A stretch of DNA of 64,000 nucleotides from Atrina japonica (lineage: Eukaryota; Mollusca; Bivalvia; Pterioida; Pinnidae), in contig BROG01000798.1 in NCBI GenBank assembly GCA_030159075.1, positions 124,001-188,000 of the forward strand, in the 5' to 3' direction. The notes under the pieces were generated by a model. That model had not been told where the DNA came from. It was given only the letters and a program-made list of their open reading frames with translations, and ran no database searches. Shown here piece by piece: positions 1 through 21,598 of the stretch. Positions within the stretch are counted from its first letter, which is position 1, and the number at the start of each line of letters is the position of its first letter. Both the position numbers and the translations under genes were made by a program.

Positions 1-189
1 ACTATGGTTTGAAAAAAAAATACTTTTGCTAGATGATGTCCGTTGGAACAAGTAATAAAAACTTATTGTAGTGTCCTGTACAATATCGGACAATGAATAG
101 ATCTTCTCGGGCTGCTGTTAAACAGTTCGATATTAAATCTTTCTTATAATCATATGTTGTTCAACATGCAGTGCCAGCATTGGGTTGGA

Positions 190-510
190 ATATAAAAAAA
201 AATCTCAGATACCAATGTATAAATCATTAGGATGCCCAGGATATAGGTACAAATCTGGTAAAAAAAATGGACAAAAACAGAACTCTTGAAATCAAGAGGT
301 GGGATCAGGTGACATGGAGGAGCAAGCATATCCTCTGTAGACCGGTCATACCCGCCGTGAGTCACAGTCAAATTAATACGTGAGGAACGAACATTCGTCA
401 TAATTGGTACAGACGTATCAACAGCCGCCATCGAACAGGTAACTCGACATTTCACTTAGTGAAACAGAGTGATCGTAAACAAGACTGTTGTACTGACCGT
501 AAAAACGCAG
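190..510 (-). mobile_element. Orphan PLE 3' tail
   Basis: On the minus strand this is the end of the PLE ORF (tttcacttagtgaaacagag region) plus the common tail ending in ggtatctgagattttttttt. No RT is attached. Confidence 0.7.
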
Positions 511-559
511 TGGGTTTAGAGTCTTTCCGATGCATCTTTCTCTCTATCGATCGATTGAC

Positions 560-1170
560 TTACATTTACAGGTGTTTTATACTGCCGGCAAGACATTGAT
601 ATCGACAGGTATTTTAGTTTGCCGACACGACATTATACTATCATTGCGCTATTTTTGGTTTGATATATGGATTTATGGAGTGAAAAAATAACAGTGACGC
701 CGAAGTCGATATTGTTTTTGTACTCCATAAATTCTCGTATCGAGCCAAAAGTAGTGTAATAATCGTTTTATTACATTTTACAAATCATCCACCACTGTAA
801 GAGATGTGGAAAGTTAAAATGCAGAACAAAAACAAAATAATGTTTATACTGCCGACATGACAATGATATTCAGAAGTGTTTTTACTGCCGACAAGACATT
901 GATATTCACAGTTATTTTATACTGCCGACACATTGATATCTACAGGTGTTTAATACTACCGATACAGTATTGATATCTACAGGAGTTTTAAACTGCCGAC
1001 ACAACATTGATACATTGATATCTACAGATGTTTTATACTGCCGACCCAACATTGATATATTCGGGTGTTTTATATTGCCTACACGACATTGATATCTACA
1101 GGTATTTTACACTTCCAATACAACATTGATATCTACAGGTGTTTTATACTGCCGACACGGTATTGATTTG
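560..1170 (+). repeat. Minisatellite, about 36-bp unit
   Basis: The degenerate unit is ttgatatctacaggtgtttt plus atactgccgacacaaca. Two copies are at 560-640 and about nine at 841-1170. No gene is seen from 1 to 2420. Confidence 0.7.
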
Positions 1171-1434
1171 TAACTACCTACAAATTGTGGACCGTTCGCA
1201 TTGAATTTTAAATTTTACAAAGTGAAGAAAAAAGGGGAAAATGCATGAGCTGAAGGTTTCCAGCTAAATAATTACCAGTAAATCTGTTTGTGAACTTTGA
1301 TAAAACACATTTTAAATTAAACAGGCCAGTCAATATTTCAGGTGCATTTATCCTGTCACAATCTACCCAAGTCGTAGATACTTACCTGTAGACCGAAATT
1401 TCACTCATCCAACTTTTAAAAAATTTACCTGTAC

Positions 1435-1830
1435 TGTACTAAGTAAAATTGAAGAAGTACCAATCAATAATAAAAAACTCAAGTCCACTATAACACGACG
1501 AATTAGATGTCCAAATAATCACAAACGGGATAAGACCAGGTGTCTGGAAGGAGTCAGCATCTTCTGCTGGCATGCCACACCCGTCGCAAATGTTCCATGG
1601 AAACCTTTCTAGTTGGATGAACGGGTCAAATTCGGTAAAAAGGTCAAGTTTGGTGATCAGGTCAAGTTCGGTGAAAAGCGGAGACACTGTCTGTGGCCGT
1701 GTTCCAGAATACTATCTAATATCTCTGAGAGGGGGACTTCATAATGTTTAATAAGATCCCCGTATCGACCATAAAACTTCTTATTCATAAAAAGTTGGAT
1801 TAATGAGAATGAACCCAGTCAATTAGACTT
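1435..1830 (-). mobile_element. Orphan PLE 3' end, second tail type
   Basis: The minus strand carries KKFYGRYGDLIKHYEV and SEILDSILEHG, then the tail ending in ggtacttcttcaattttact. It is closely similar to 19000-19390. Confidence 0.7.
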
Positions 1831-2423
1831 CATCAGTTCTGATGATCTTGAAATGCAGTGTTATCTTCTTAATATGTTTTATATTTCAATGTATATGTAT
1901 ATACTACTGTTTCATCAAATCTCCGATATTAAGACATTTTTAATCGACAGTTTTCCCTGACATCTTGAATCAGATAATCGTAATTCTTTTTTTCAGTATA
2001 TGTAGTGATTAACAAAACAACATTAAATACATATAGTATATATAATATTATGTCTGCATATCATTGTCATTTGCGTTGTTAGATCATATGCTACTTTTCA
2101 TATATACAATTTTCATAAGGTACTTGGACTTTTTGACTATGAAATGTTATTGCAGCATAAAGACTACGGCGATTCCTTCGTGAATTTGTAATTTTCCTAG
2201 TTACACCTCGGATAGTGATTCTCTTTAAGATTTAAATATGATGACGGTTTAACTTTTGGTTATGTCTATGTGACCTTAAAAATATTATTAAATACGTATT
2301 TTCAAAAGCATTTGCCATCATCATTCTCAATTACAAATAGTTAATCTTAGATAAAAGCCACCACATCGAGAAAAAATTATCATTATGCTAATGTCAGTGC
2401 AATTATTTTAAAGGGATAAAACG

Positions 2424-2434
2424 TATATAAAAAG
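2424..2434 (+). promoter_or_regulatory. TATA box of copy 1
   Basis: TATATAAAAAG lies 59-69 bases upstream of the ATG at 2493, which predicts a start site near 2455 and a short 5' UTR. The two other intact copies have a TATA box at a similar place. Confidence 0.6.
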
Positions 2435-2492
2435 AGCAAAAAGTGGTTATAACGTCTGTTCGATACATTCGTTTAACTGAGATTGGAAGAGA

Positions 2493-12410
<9,918 letters not shown>

Positions 12411-12477
12411 GCAACTAGTTCCTTGAAACAAGTAATGTAAACTGGACCACTGCCGTCTGTTTTAAATAAGCATGTCT

Positions 12478-12483
12478 AATAAA
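12478..12483 (+). terminator. Poly(A) signal of copy 1
   Basis: AATAAA lies 68 bases after the copy 1 stop codon, a normal short 3' UTR distance. Confidence 0.6.
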
Positions 12484-13394
12484 CCATTTGTCAGAATCTT
12501 TGCTCTATCATTTATAAATTAAACAATACATGTATACATTTCGCTATTATAAAATCTATTTATTTACTGAAACATCGTTTATTACATCATTTTAAAATAT
12601 TGGATCCAGAATAGAAACACATGAGGTGAATAAAGATTGAATTAAGGGTACTAAAATGTTAAATGGATGTGTTGGATGATAAAGAAATATCCCAAGTGGG
12701 ATAAATCTTAATTGTTCTATCCGATGTATTCTCAGAATTGGACTTAAAGATTCTTAAAACAAGAATTGTGATTTCTCTTTTCACATGCTTATGTACAAAA
12801 TCTAAATATGACGTAACCGTGTTGTTCTATGTACTGTTATTATGAAGCAGCCAAGGTCATAAGGAGGTTTTGTGACGTCGTGGTGCATGTAGATTGAATA
12901 CATCACATGACTGAAAGTGAGTCATCAAAATGTTTGATAATAGTAACGACCGTCTCTTTCGTATTGTGACTTTGAAAGCATTATTCTAAAATTACTATGG
13001 ACTGAATAATTATCGAAATAGAAGTATGTAAAAAGCATAGATATCAACGTATTAACTGTCATGTGGTCTGGACCTCCGGGAATTCTGATGTATATTCATA
13101 TGTCAGACCTTTAAGAATATATGATGAAAAATTTTTTCTGTTAGCGAGAATGTATTGAATGTTACAGGAAACAAGGTAATAGGTCTGTTCTATCTCATAG
13201 CATAGAGAACAGATAATAAAAGAAATAGTTGAAATATCCAAGTAAATCTCTCATCAAATCTTACATCAAATTTCGAACTGATGTATCAAGATCCGAGAGT
13301 TGATATGGAAATTAACATCGGTTTGAGATGAGATACGATATAAAAATGGTGTACCAATGGATAATCGCAATTCCAAGTCCATTATAACACGGTC

Positions 13395-13570
13395 GGCATA
13401 AAGGTCTTGTATGTTATTTCTCTGTTTCACTAAATGAAATGATCTACATGTTGGATAGCAGATTTTGAGTTGTCTGTACCAGTTGTGACGAGCATCTATT
13501 CATCAATTATGTCATTTGAATTTGTTTTTTCTTATCTCGCGGCGGATGTTACCGGCCAATTTTCAGTGAC
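13395..13570 (+). mobile_element. Degraded PLE tail
   Basis: The ctctgtttcactaaatgaaa motif at the end of the PLE ORF and a decayed tail (ctcgcggcggatgttaccgg) are recognisable. The second half is missing. Confidence 0.5.
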
Positions 13571-14062
13571 TTATAGTCAATTTATAGTCAATTTTTAGCG
13601 GTCTCCTCTTATTTCAGAAATATACAATTCTAAAAAAATATATTTCAGATCCCCACCTTGAAATAATATATCATATTAAAATACAGTTATAGTTATATGG
13701 GAGAATTCTGGGATCTTTGGGGGTTATTTTTCTGTGCCTTACTAGATAGGTTTACATTTAGAAATGATGGGGAGAGGGTTGGAATACCATGGTCATGCCC
13801 CTCTCCCGAATTTCAGAAATCTGCAATTATCTAGGGATAGTTGCCTCCTGTTTATTTACAATAATATTTGGATATTCACATCTTTTAATGTTTGTGCTTT
13901 TCTTTTTCTCTGGATTATTCTAAGTTTTATTTTATTTCAAACTTTTAATTTCCAAATAAATATGTTGTTAAGTACATGGTGTAAGAACCATGTTTTGGCC
14001 CCAACCCCAATGTGGATGCTTAGTTTTAGTCTGGAGTAATATAATAATTTAAAAACAGTTAG

Positions 14063-14164
14063 GGACTTTTGAGTGGGTTAATATGGTGTAATATTGACCG
14101 GTAACTGGTAAACAAATATTGGTTTTCAGGTCAATATCGTACCATATTCATCCACTCAAAAGTG
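14063..14164. mobile_element. Palindromic MITE-like element
   Basis: gacttttgagtgggttaata and the end tccactcaaaagtg are inverted. Arms of about 36 bp flank a spacer of about 30 bp. There is no coding capacity. Confidence 0.55.
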
Positions 14165-14183
14165 CATAATTGTATAATATTTC

Positions 14184-14305
14184 ATGGCACCTGATCCCAC
14201 CTCTTGGTTTCCAGAGGTCCGTGTTTGTCCATTTTTACCGGATTTGTATCTATGTCCTGGACATTCTATTGATTTATACTTTGGTATCTGAGATTTTTTA
14301 TGTCT
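14184..14305 (+). mobile_element. PLE tail, terminal half
   Basis: catggcacctgatcccacct through ggtatctgagattttttatg matches the last 120 bases of the common PLE tail. It is truncated at the 5' side. Confidence 0.65.
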
Positions 14306-14798
14306 CCCCTATTATTTTACTTTAACAGCATGGTTTTTCTACCCTTAATATACATTTTCTAGCATTTCTGCATTGTGTTTTCGTGAAAATAAAAACCTGT
14401 ATACAAATTTTGAAAAAAGCATTTTTTTGTATTTGAGCTCAAGCCAGTAACATCGGTCCTGTTATGCCGGAGATGGCAATGCTTTATAATACCTTTTAAT
14501 GTCTAGTCGTGAAGTGAGACTAATTTGAGATTGTGTTTGGGAATTCGCAATAGCGAAATTATAGATGTTGAAACCAGGCGACGTAAGTCAAACTATATTG
14601 TTATGAAATATCACGACGCGGCGATATATGTTGTTAAGTAGTGATTACAGAGAAATTACCTGAAATAACTGGTGTTTTTCAATTTATCAAGTCTAAATAC
14701 ATGTACTGCAACAGAATAGATGTTGAAACCTTACACTTTAAAACAAATCATTTCCCCGCTGCAAAAATAGGTTAGTTGTCTCATTTTTAGGCGTAATG

Positions 14799-15014
<216 letters not shown>

Positions 15015-15429
15015 ATACACACACACATATATATATATATATCCAACGACTTTTAAGTGCCATTCCACTTGTAAACGGCTTGACATTGAAATAATGTCAA
15101 ATGCGTTTTATCCCAATGCCAACAAGGATATATCTACAGTTCAGAAAATAAATGTAACTGTATTTGACTTTCTTTGAACAGTCCATACGAAATGAGTCGA
15201 TTCCCGGTGACTAACACTTTACCCATTGAGGCCCAACTTACAGCATGTACTTGACAATTTACATATCTATTTAGAAATAAATAGCTTGAAATGAGATAAA
15301 ACTTAGAAGAATCCAGTGAAAGAGAAAAAAAGATTTTATGGTCAACGACAGCAAACACACGCTTTTGTTTGACGATTCGAACTTACTGATATTAAAGAGT
15401 TAGTGTTTTCGAGTTCAACTCTGATTCAT

Positions 15430-17100
15430 CTGGTACTAATTCTCCGACAGAGAAGGTTCTGAAAGTAACAGCATCTGGTATCCCATTGTCTGTGGACGAC
15501 AAGGAAATCATGCGCATGTTTGCAATAAAATAAAGGGAATAATATTAAACTAAAGTTTGAAATAAAACCGTGAATAATTCATCGACCTTTATCGTTATCT
15601 GTTGTCAGTAAGAATTTTGAAAAATGCATTTATGAATATTTACATAATTTTTATCGAAAACAGACTATTATCTACACATCAGTTGGGTTTTCGGGTGGGG
15701 GATTCGACAATTAACCGAATTCTTTTCATGACGCAAAAATTTGCCAAAGCTTTGGACGAATGAAAAGAAATCCGCATGATATTTTTTTATATCAGTAAAA
15801 CATTCGATAGGGTGTGGCAAAGGGGATTATTATTGGAATTTGTGCAATTCGGGATCCAGGGGGATTTACTGCTTTAGACAAAAAGCAATATTTAAAATAA
15901 AAAACAAAACGTAGCCCTAAATGGAAAGGAATCTACACCAAAATGAAATTAAAGCTGGAGTTCTCCAAGGATCAATCTTAGGCCCTCTGTTCTTTTTAAT
16001 ATTCATAAATGACATTATTAATGAAATTCAATGTACAACTAAGCTTTTTGCAGATGACACATCGCTATACATAACGTTTGATAATCCACAAATTGCTGCC
16101 TTTAAACTCAATAATGATCTAGCGAAAATTAACAAGTGGTCTAAACAATGGCTTGTCAAGTTCAAACCTTAAAAAAACTGAAACTTTATTAATTACTAGA
16201 AAACACAACACAGTAAATATCACTCCCACTCTATTTTTCAATCAAGTACCTGTCTAGGAAGTAACTAAACATAAACATTTGAGAAAACTTGTAAATAATC
16301 AATATCACTGGGGGGTCACATTTACCATATTATCGAGAAAGCTACATCCAAACTGAATATTCTTGTAGTCTTAAATTTTAACTAGATCGTGAAACTTTAA
16401 AATGCATGTATTTTTCATTTATACGCCCAATTGGTGATTTTATATTTGATAACTGTCCTGGCTTTTATAAAAATAGATTAGAACAAACTAAAATCGAAGC
16501 AGCCCGAATAGTCACTGGGGCTACTAAACTTGCAAGTTATAGATTATTATATGAGGAGTGTGGGTGGGAAATACTAGAAACGCGTAGGGTAAAACATAAA
16601 CGTAAAACTTGAAAATTTTCTAACACCAGAATACTTACCTGAGCTACTCCCGCCTCAACTAGAGAATATACATCAACATCACGCTAGAAACGCAAGTAAC
16701 TATATTATACCACAGTGTAAAACTGCAATTTTACGTAATAGTTTTATACCGACAACCATAGATCTATGGAATAACCTCCCAATTCACATTAAACAATCAC
16801 CAACACTAAATGATTTTAAAAATAATATATCAAAGTACTATGATCCGGTAAATGTGCCGAAATATTACAATCTAGGAACTCGTAAAGGCCAAATCTTACA
16901 CGCACGTTTACGTATGTCATGTAGTAGCTTAAATCATCATCTTTATTTAAACAAAAATATTGAAGAAAATCTTTTTTGTACCTGTGGAAGAATTGAATCA
17001 AGTGAGCACTTTTTATTAAACTGTCCTGAATATGCAAATCAAAGAAACGATTTAGAAAATTCATTAAATTTCCCGCTATAATCAAAAACACTTCTATATA
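15430..17100 (+). mobile_element. LINE fragment (jockey/CR1-type RT), inactive
   Basis: Broken frames encode a LINE reverse transcriptase: GFRVGDSTINRI, TFDRVWQRGLL, GVLQGSILGPLFFLIFINDI and KLFADDTSLYI (the FADD catalytic box is intact). The C-terminal part follows: AARIVTGATKLASYRLLYEE, then LHARLRMSCSSLNHHL and CTCGRIESSEHFLLNCPEY, the Cys/His-containing end typical of bivalve LINEs. Stops and frameshifts at several points make it non-functional. It fills the gap left by copy 2 exons 2-5. Confidence 0.78.
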
Positions 17101-17669
17101 GAGATATAGAGCAAAGTTACGACTTCAACAGGATTATTTTTTTAAAAGTACAGAACTACATAATTAATACAAAACGGTTCTAATACGTTATTACTTAATA
17201 AATATTGTTACTTTTTATCAGTGACCCAATTTAAGGAAATATCCATCTATTATTATCCCATCAAATCCCCTACACAAACATATTTACGAATACTTTTCAA
17301 TAGAAAGAACCACCTTTCTCTTTCAACGACCGACAACTCTGCGGCAGTGATTGTCAAGTAACCAGCAATAAATCTAGAGACTTACGCATACAACTTTCAT
17401 TTTCATGTTCTTACATTTTTTTACAGTGTTAATTTTTTTCATTATTGTTAAAGCAATATGCCTCTATTATTTATATCATTGTTTTTCATTCTAAGATGAA
17501 ATTTCCCCCTAAATCAATTCTGTTTAGAATCATCTATAGTGTATTTTGACTGCGCATCAGTGTATAGGGAGCTGGATTTACATCAGCGGTTCTCTTGTTT
17601 CCAAATCCCCGATTTCTTATTGTAATTGTATGTATTATGTAATTAATAATTGAATAAATAAATATGTTT

Positions 17670-18460
17670 AAACTAAATGAATGTGCTGAAACCATAAAAT
17701 CTATGAAGAATAGCAAGTCCCCGGGTTCTGATAGAATCCCTATAGTTTTACAAGATTTTTTTCTGATATAAAATATTATTATTCTGATTCTCTTAAATGA
17801 CATTTTCACAAAAATTATCCATAATTTCACTTTTATACAAAAAAGGTTAAAAAGAAGAACTAAAAAACATAGACTGATAAGCTTGACTAATTGTGACTAC
17901 AATAATACATCCTTTCGTTTTAGCGAGACGACTACAATTTGTTATTTTCATATTAATTAATGTAGACCAATCTACGTACATAAGAGGAACATATTGATGG
18001 TAAGCTATTACTCTATGGACTTCAAAAAACTTTCGAGTCAGTAAAATATAATTTTATCTTTAGCGTATAAAGAAAGTTTAATTTTGGTGAAAAATTGTAT
18101 CGGATGGATAGAGATAATGTATAAAACCCCGATTTTCGGAAAGAAAAATAATGGATTTATTTCTAACATATATTCAATAATCAAAGGAATTAGACAAGGA
18201 TGCCTCGCATCTGCAATTATTTTTAATTTGGTAGCAGAAATTTATGCTATTACAATTAGAGAATGTAAAGATTTAAATGGTTTTACAAACGGAAAATATG
18301 AATAAGGAAATTAAAATAATTCAACATGCAGATGATGCTACCATGCCATTGGCTGATATACAATCTGTAGAAAAAGTTGTTGAAATTATTCAGGAATTTG
18401 GTAGAGTTCCATGTATGTCTTTGAATTAAGAGAAAATAAAATGTTTATTAATGGGTTCAC
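17670..18460 (+). mobile_element. LINE fragment (L1/Tx1-like RT), inactive
   Basis: Recognisable pieces are IKSMKNSKSPGSDRIP (RT entry), TFESVKYNFI, KNNGFISNIYSI, GIRQGCLASAIIFNLVAEIY and IQHADDATMPLADI. There are many stops. It is unlike the LINE at 15430 and closer to L1/Tx1-type RTs. It is cut off at about 18460 by the PLE. Confidence 0.7.
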
Positions 18461-19390
18461 TTCTGCTGGGGTTTCTAGTAGACAACATCTTCGTGGTTCT
18501 TTGCGGGATAAATTTCCCAGCAGATTATCGGCATTCCAGTGGGTTCCAGTTGTGCACCTCTCTTGGCTGACATCTTTTTGTATTCATATGAAGCGGAATT
18601 TATACAGTCTCTGCTCTCCAAAGGAAACAAACAGTTAGCACCTCAGTTCAATTTTACTTACAGGTATATCGTCGATGTTCTGTCCATAAATAATTCAGAA
18701 TTTCAGAATTACCTCTGCCAGATGTATCCTGTTGCCCTGGAGATCAATGAGACGACAGGTTTACTCCTGTTGATTGGAAAGGACGGTCAACTTCACACAT
18801 CCCTTTATGACAAACGCGATGATTTCAATTTCCATATCACGAACTTTCCGTTTCTAAGTAGTAATATTCCATCTTCTCCTGCCTATGGCTTTTCATTCCA
18901 CAATTTATACGTTATGCCAGGGCATGCTCTTCTGATGAATGTTTTTTTCTGAGAGCTAAACGACTAGCCAATAAATTACTTACACAAGGTTAAGCTGTTA
19001 AACGTTTGGAGTCGCCGTTTAAGAAGTTTTATGGTCGATACGGGGATCTTTTTAAACATTATGAAGTCCCCCTCTCAGAAATATTAGATAGTATTCTGGA
19101 TCACGGCCACAAACATTGACTCCGTTTCACCAATCATGCTTTTCACCTCATCACCAAACTTGACCCTTTTACCGAATTTGACCCGTTCATCGAACTAGAA
19201 AGGTTTCCATGGAACATTTGCGACGGATGTGGCATGCCAGCAGAAGACCCTGACTCCTTCCGGACACCTGGTCTTATCCCGTTTCGGATTCGCAATTGTT
19301 CTTCATGTTGAGAACATTTGCACATTTAATTCGTCGTGTTATAATGGACTTGAGTTTTGATTATTGATTTGTACTTCTTCAATTTTACTT
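18460..19390 (+). mobile_element. Penelope-like element fragment with alternative 3' tail
   Basis: Positions 18539-18952 encode PLE RT: GSSCAPLLADIFLYSYEAEF, RYIVDVLSINN and LYDKRDDFNF. The catalytic YIDD is changed to YIVD, so it is dead. The frame breaks before KKFYGRYGDLF and SEILDSILDHG. The tail (gcgacggatgtggcatgcca up to ttgtacttcttcaattttac) defines the second tail type, also seen at 1439, 52010 and 52600. Confidence 0.75.
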
Positions 19391-19631
19391 TGATAGTAAT
19401 CACCTTCTTTATTTGAGCTGTGATATCATTAAATGACTTTTGGATTGACATCACTTCTTATTGACATTGCCAGTGATTGTTTATGTTAACATTAATTCAT
19501 GATTTTGATTTTAACATCACATACGATTATGGTCGTGATATTATTCATTGTGATTGTGATATCATTAGCGGATGTGACGATGACATTGTTTACTATTATG
19601 ACTGAAAAATATTATTGATTTCAATAACAAA

Positions 19632-19704
19632 AGCGGTCCAGATTCGTATCTATATCCTGGACATCCTAAAGATTTATACTTTGGTATCTGAGATTTTTTA
19701 TATT
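19632..19704 (+). mobile_element. PLE tail, terminal 70 bases
   Basis: cctggacatcctaaagattt through ggtatctgagattttttata is the terminus of the common PLE tail. It abuts the isolated family promoter fragment at 19705. Confidence 0.6.
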
Positions 19705-19840
19705 AGTATATTCATCATGATTAAATAATTGTTTTGCAACAAAATGGATGTTAACATTTAAATTGTAAATGTTTGTTTCTCCGTCAAACAATCACGTTAA
19801 CACTCATTGTTACGTAATATTTGGTTATGAGTGTTATACA
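19705..19840 (+). pseudogene. Isolated promoter fragment of the secreted family
   Basis: This block (from ttcatcatgattaaataatt) matches the region just upstream of exon 1 in copies 3 (21370-21495) and 4 (35360-35490). It stops near the TATA position, which here reads TATGAGT. No exon 1 follows; an unrelated dispersed repeat begins at about 19850. It is the relic of another family member or of a local rearrangement. Confidence 0.6.
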
Positions 19841-19849
19841 AGAGGCCTA

Positions 19850-20590
19850 GAGGGCCTTAATGGTCATCTGAAGAAAATCTCCTGTCAAGTTTGGTTAAAT
19901 TAGTCTACTGGTTCTTCAGAAGAAGTCCAAAATGTCTAAAATCTTGTTTACGTAGGTGTGCCCTTGACCTTTGACCCCATAACTTTGAAATGATCCTGAG
20001 ATAATTCCTAACAACTTTGACATCTTTGTATACAAAAACTCCATCAGTTTTGAGCTATTAAGCCATTTGTATACAACTATATCCTATGTTATTCAAGCGC
20101 CCCTTAGTGGACTGTTTATCGACATATTTCGTTTTCATTTGCAAATTTTGTAGATACTGACTGTACAATCATGCATACAACATTTAAAAATCATCTGATC
20201 CTTGGTTCATTAGACGATTTTAAAAGATGTACCAGATTTTGGTCTTTTTGCCCCTTTTCAGTGCCCTATAGGTCCTAGTTCCTTTTTATTTGCAAACGTT
20301 ATGCAGTTTTACATGGGGATGCTACATGCCAAATTTAGTTACAAATGGCCGGCTGGTTCTTCAGCAGAAGTAAAAAATGTTTCAAATTCGACAAAATTCT
20401 TACATTTTCTGTTTACTTAGGTACCTTGACCTTTGATCCCATGACCTTGAGATTTTGTCAAAATGATCCTTAAATAATTCCTAACAACTTTCGTATATAT
20501 CATTGTATACAAAAAGTAAATCAATTTTGAGTTATTAAGCCATTTGTATACAATCGTAGAATGAACTGGACGACCTTTTGTACAATTATC
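19850..20590 (+). repeat. Dispersed repeat, two diverged tandem halves
   Basis: ctggttcttcagaagaagtc, cttgacctttgaccccataa and aagccatttgtatacaa occur once at 19850-20090 and again at 20320-20560. Related sequence is at 30300-30860. It is a non-coding repeat of unknown class. Confidence 0.55.
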
Positions 20591-20861
20591 ATTTTAGAAT
20601 TTCAATGACAGCTGAAACAATGCAATACAAAGAAGATCACTTTTCCAGAATGAATAATTAAAGTATCTGATATTCGCAATATGAAGTATCTGATATTCGC
20701 AATATGTTTTCTTTTTGGACTAAATTGATTCAACTAATTGTATACTGATAGTTTATCATTGTAATCCAACCCAGTAATTGATCTGTTGGATAATTTTGGG
20801 AAATTCGGAATATTTCCAAACTTTCCGAGGTTGTACTGTAAATATGTAAGTTTCAAACAGG

Positions 20862-21543
20862 ATTACATCTAGGAATGTGACAATACCTATATTATATAGG
20901 ACTCCTCTACAATTCATGTAATTTTTTTAGCATTTCTATACGTTTTAACATATACGTAAGATAAAAAAAGTCATCTGGGAGTTACATAAGTATCACCTAG
21001 TCGTTCTTGTTATACAGGACAAATTAAGATGCTTTCATATACGTCACCACTTTATTATGTAGTTCATTGACATGTTTGCGAAGTTGCTCGAGCGAAATAA
21101 ACGGATGGCAAAACAAGACAGGGAATGTCAAACCTTTTATAGGAATATGTAGAGAGTTACAAAGGGTCATTTGTAAATATGTAAGTATTATTATCTGTAA
21201 TAAAAGTTTTATAGAATGTTACAAAGGGTCATTTGTAAATATATAAGTATTATTATCTGTAATAAAAGTTTTTTTTTTAAATGTCATCAGGATCGTTAGA
21301 CTGTTTTGCAGTCGTGAATTTTGGGAAAACTAAATGAATAAATTGTAGTTTACCACATATTCGTCGTACTTTCATCACTGTTAAATAATTTTTTTGCAAC
21401 AAAATTGACAGAAAACATTTAAATTCAAAATGATTGTAAATTCGCAAACGAGCATGTTACCAATCGTAATTACGTAATATCGAGTTATAAAACTTATTTG
21501 GAATTTTATTATTTGTTATTTCTTGACTACAACCATACAGGGA
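20862..21543 (+). promoter_or_regulatory. Duplicated upstream/promoter block of copy 3
   Basis: From gattacatctaggaatgtga to the ATG, the sequence aligns with 34932-35539 upstream of copy 4. It contains a TATA box (TATAAAA, 21486-21492) 58 bases before the ATG, exactly as in copy 4. A segment starting gttacaaagggtcatttg is tandemly duplicated here (21156 and 21218, period 62), whereas copy 4 has it once. Confidence 0.7.
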
Positions 21544-21598
21544 ATGGCTTTGTCTTATATACTAATCCTCACGTTGCTGATTGTTATTTGTAGGGCTG
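21544..21598 (+). CDS. Copy 3 exon 1: signal peptide
   Basis: The exon encodes 18 codons plus one base, MALSYILILTLLIVICRA, with donor G|gtaagac followed by a short (CT)n. Sixteen of 19 residues (including the split Gly/Glu position) match copy 4. Confidence 0.87.

Larger units (their letters stand above)
12500..14790. other. Intergenic region between copies 1 and 2
   Basis: Apart from PLE tails at 13395 and 14184 and the palindrome at 14063, nothing recognisable is present and no supportable gene. Confidence 0.5.

Noticed and set aside
1830..1860. ctgatgatcttgaaa as a hammerhead core
   Set aside because: There is no workable stem II, and it lies on the strand opposite to the adjacent PLE end.
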